Part shown: one piece after another, positions 63,307-64,000 of the stretch
Position numbering within the stretch: position 1 is the first letter of the stretch
Layout of the letters: each line of letters opens with the position of its first letter
Source of the DNA: Aphelenchoides besseyi
Taxonomy: Eukaryota > Nematoda > Chromadorea > Rhabditida > Aphelenchoididae
Reading direction: 5' to 3'
Assembly: GCA_024699855.1 (NCBI GenBank)
Contig: JAMPIQ010000001.1
Location: 6,634,001-6,698,000, forward strand
DNA length: 64,000 nt
Notes under the pieces: generated by a model
What the model was told of the DNA's origin: nothing
Seen by the model: only the letters and a program-made list of their open reading frames with translations
The model's database searches: none
Translations under genes and position numbers: made by a program

Positions 63307-64000
63307 TCACCACCAACCCAATTGCTGGATCACCTTATCCATGAGGTCGACGTCCGTTCGATACAACCATTTGATTTCTTCTGATTTGAGCAGAACGAAC
63401 AGTTGATTGACATCGAAACTCAAGAAACGCATCTCATGAAGAAGGTCGACAATTCCGTGTTTGACGGCAAAAATGAAGTGAGAGGCGAGGTCCTCTCCTC
63501 GACATGTTCGAATCAGAGACTCGACACACTGTTTCTAAACATCGCAGTCAGATCAGAAACCACTGCGTCGGCCCACTTTCAATCTCGAGATACCCAAAAT
63601 GTCGGCGGCAACGTAGAGATTTTGAGCTTGTGACTCCAAGTTCTTGATCGGCTTCTTCAGCATCCATTTGATCACCGAGGCCATCGTTTCTTTGCTCACT
63701 GCGTTTATTTCAAACCCGTCGATCGAGTCGTTCTGAGTCAGTCTTTTGGCAAACACCTTCGACTCCTCGATCAGTAATCTCTTCTCGACCTAAAAATAAA
63801 ATCCAAAACATGCGAGTCGTCCATTCACCTCAAACTCTTGACCATCGGCCACAATCGTCAACCGCTCCGAGTGTTGAATGCTTTCTTCGTTCGAATGGTC
63901 GCTGAGTTTTCGTTTCACTGGTGCCCGTTGCAATGGCTGGGAAGCCCTCTTCTCGACACTACGTACTTCCGACGAATGAACACTCGAATCCGAACAACCA
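63307..64000 (-). CDS. BTB-domain protein, 5' end outside the window
   Basis: The readable part starts in a basic linker ('ASQPLQRAPVKRKLSDHSNE') and goes on with a BTB domain: 'RLTIVADGQEFEVEKRLLIE', 'ESKVFAKRLTQNDSIDGFEI', 'SKETMASVIKWMLKKPIKNL' and 'AQNLYVAADILGISRL'. A C-terminal part ends 'DVDLMDKVIQQLGWW'. Introns near 63790-63830 and 63530-63565. BTB domains dimerise and often bind Cullin-3; no second domain is visible in the part present. The stop is at 63307-63309. Confidence 0.72.

Overview
The window looks like a piece of a nematode nuclear genome. Genes are dense, lie on both strands, and are cut by very short introns (mostly 40-60 bp, GT-AG, usually ending in a pyrimidine-rich tract plus CAG or TAG). 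The gene content is typical of nematodes: tau-tubulin-kinase-like CK1 kinases, MATH-BTB and F-box proteins, a class 2 secreted lipase, a fibrinogen-domain secreted protein and a FLYWCH protein. Several same-strand genes are 85-150 bp apart, as in nematode operons. I cannot name the species.

Left gene block (1-21.7 kb): a doublecortin-domain fragment; a very large doublecortin + IQ + multi-PLAT gene (2105-9246) with an antisense tRNA-Ile in one intron; an F-box gene; one arm of a recent inverted duplication (10861-13102); tRNA-Arg; sideroflexin; a secreted PEBP; a LYAR-type zinc-finger gene in a possible operon with an unknown gene; tRNA-Ser with an intron; a signal-peptide, single-pass membrane protein with a CPWC motif; and a coiled-coil protein.

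Transposon nest (about 21.7-42.6 kb): remnants of a FLYWCH-type gene or element are interrupted by at least nine elements. Most boundaries can be read to the base from target-site duplications: a Tc4/Tc5-like element (TCA), a PIF/Harbinger-like element (TAA) that itself contains an RTE-like LINE and a mariner, a small GGTTGAGGAG-ended element (TA) split by a Ty3/gypsy LTR retrotransposon (CGTAT), a composite palindromic element, two further mariners and a Tc1-like element (all TA).

Right gene block (42.6-64 kb): class 2 lipase, MATH-MATH-BTB protein, SLC26 anion transporter, a two-PDZ protein, a fibrinogen-related secreted protein, a lysine-rich protein of unknown function, a CK1/TTBK-like pseudokinase next to its active-looking paralogue, a class I Rab11-FIP, a second two-PDZ protein, a small coiled-coil protein, tRNA-Ile, and a BTB protein running off the right edge. 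The second arm of the inverted duplication (58607-60848) lies here in intact genes, so it is the source; the copy at 10861-13102 is cut off inside genes at both ends and its Rab11-FIP copy carries a one-base shift.

Exon boundaries were read by eye from splice signals and frame. Gene spans are more reliable than individual exons, and identity statements come from visual comparison, not from computed alignments.
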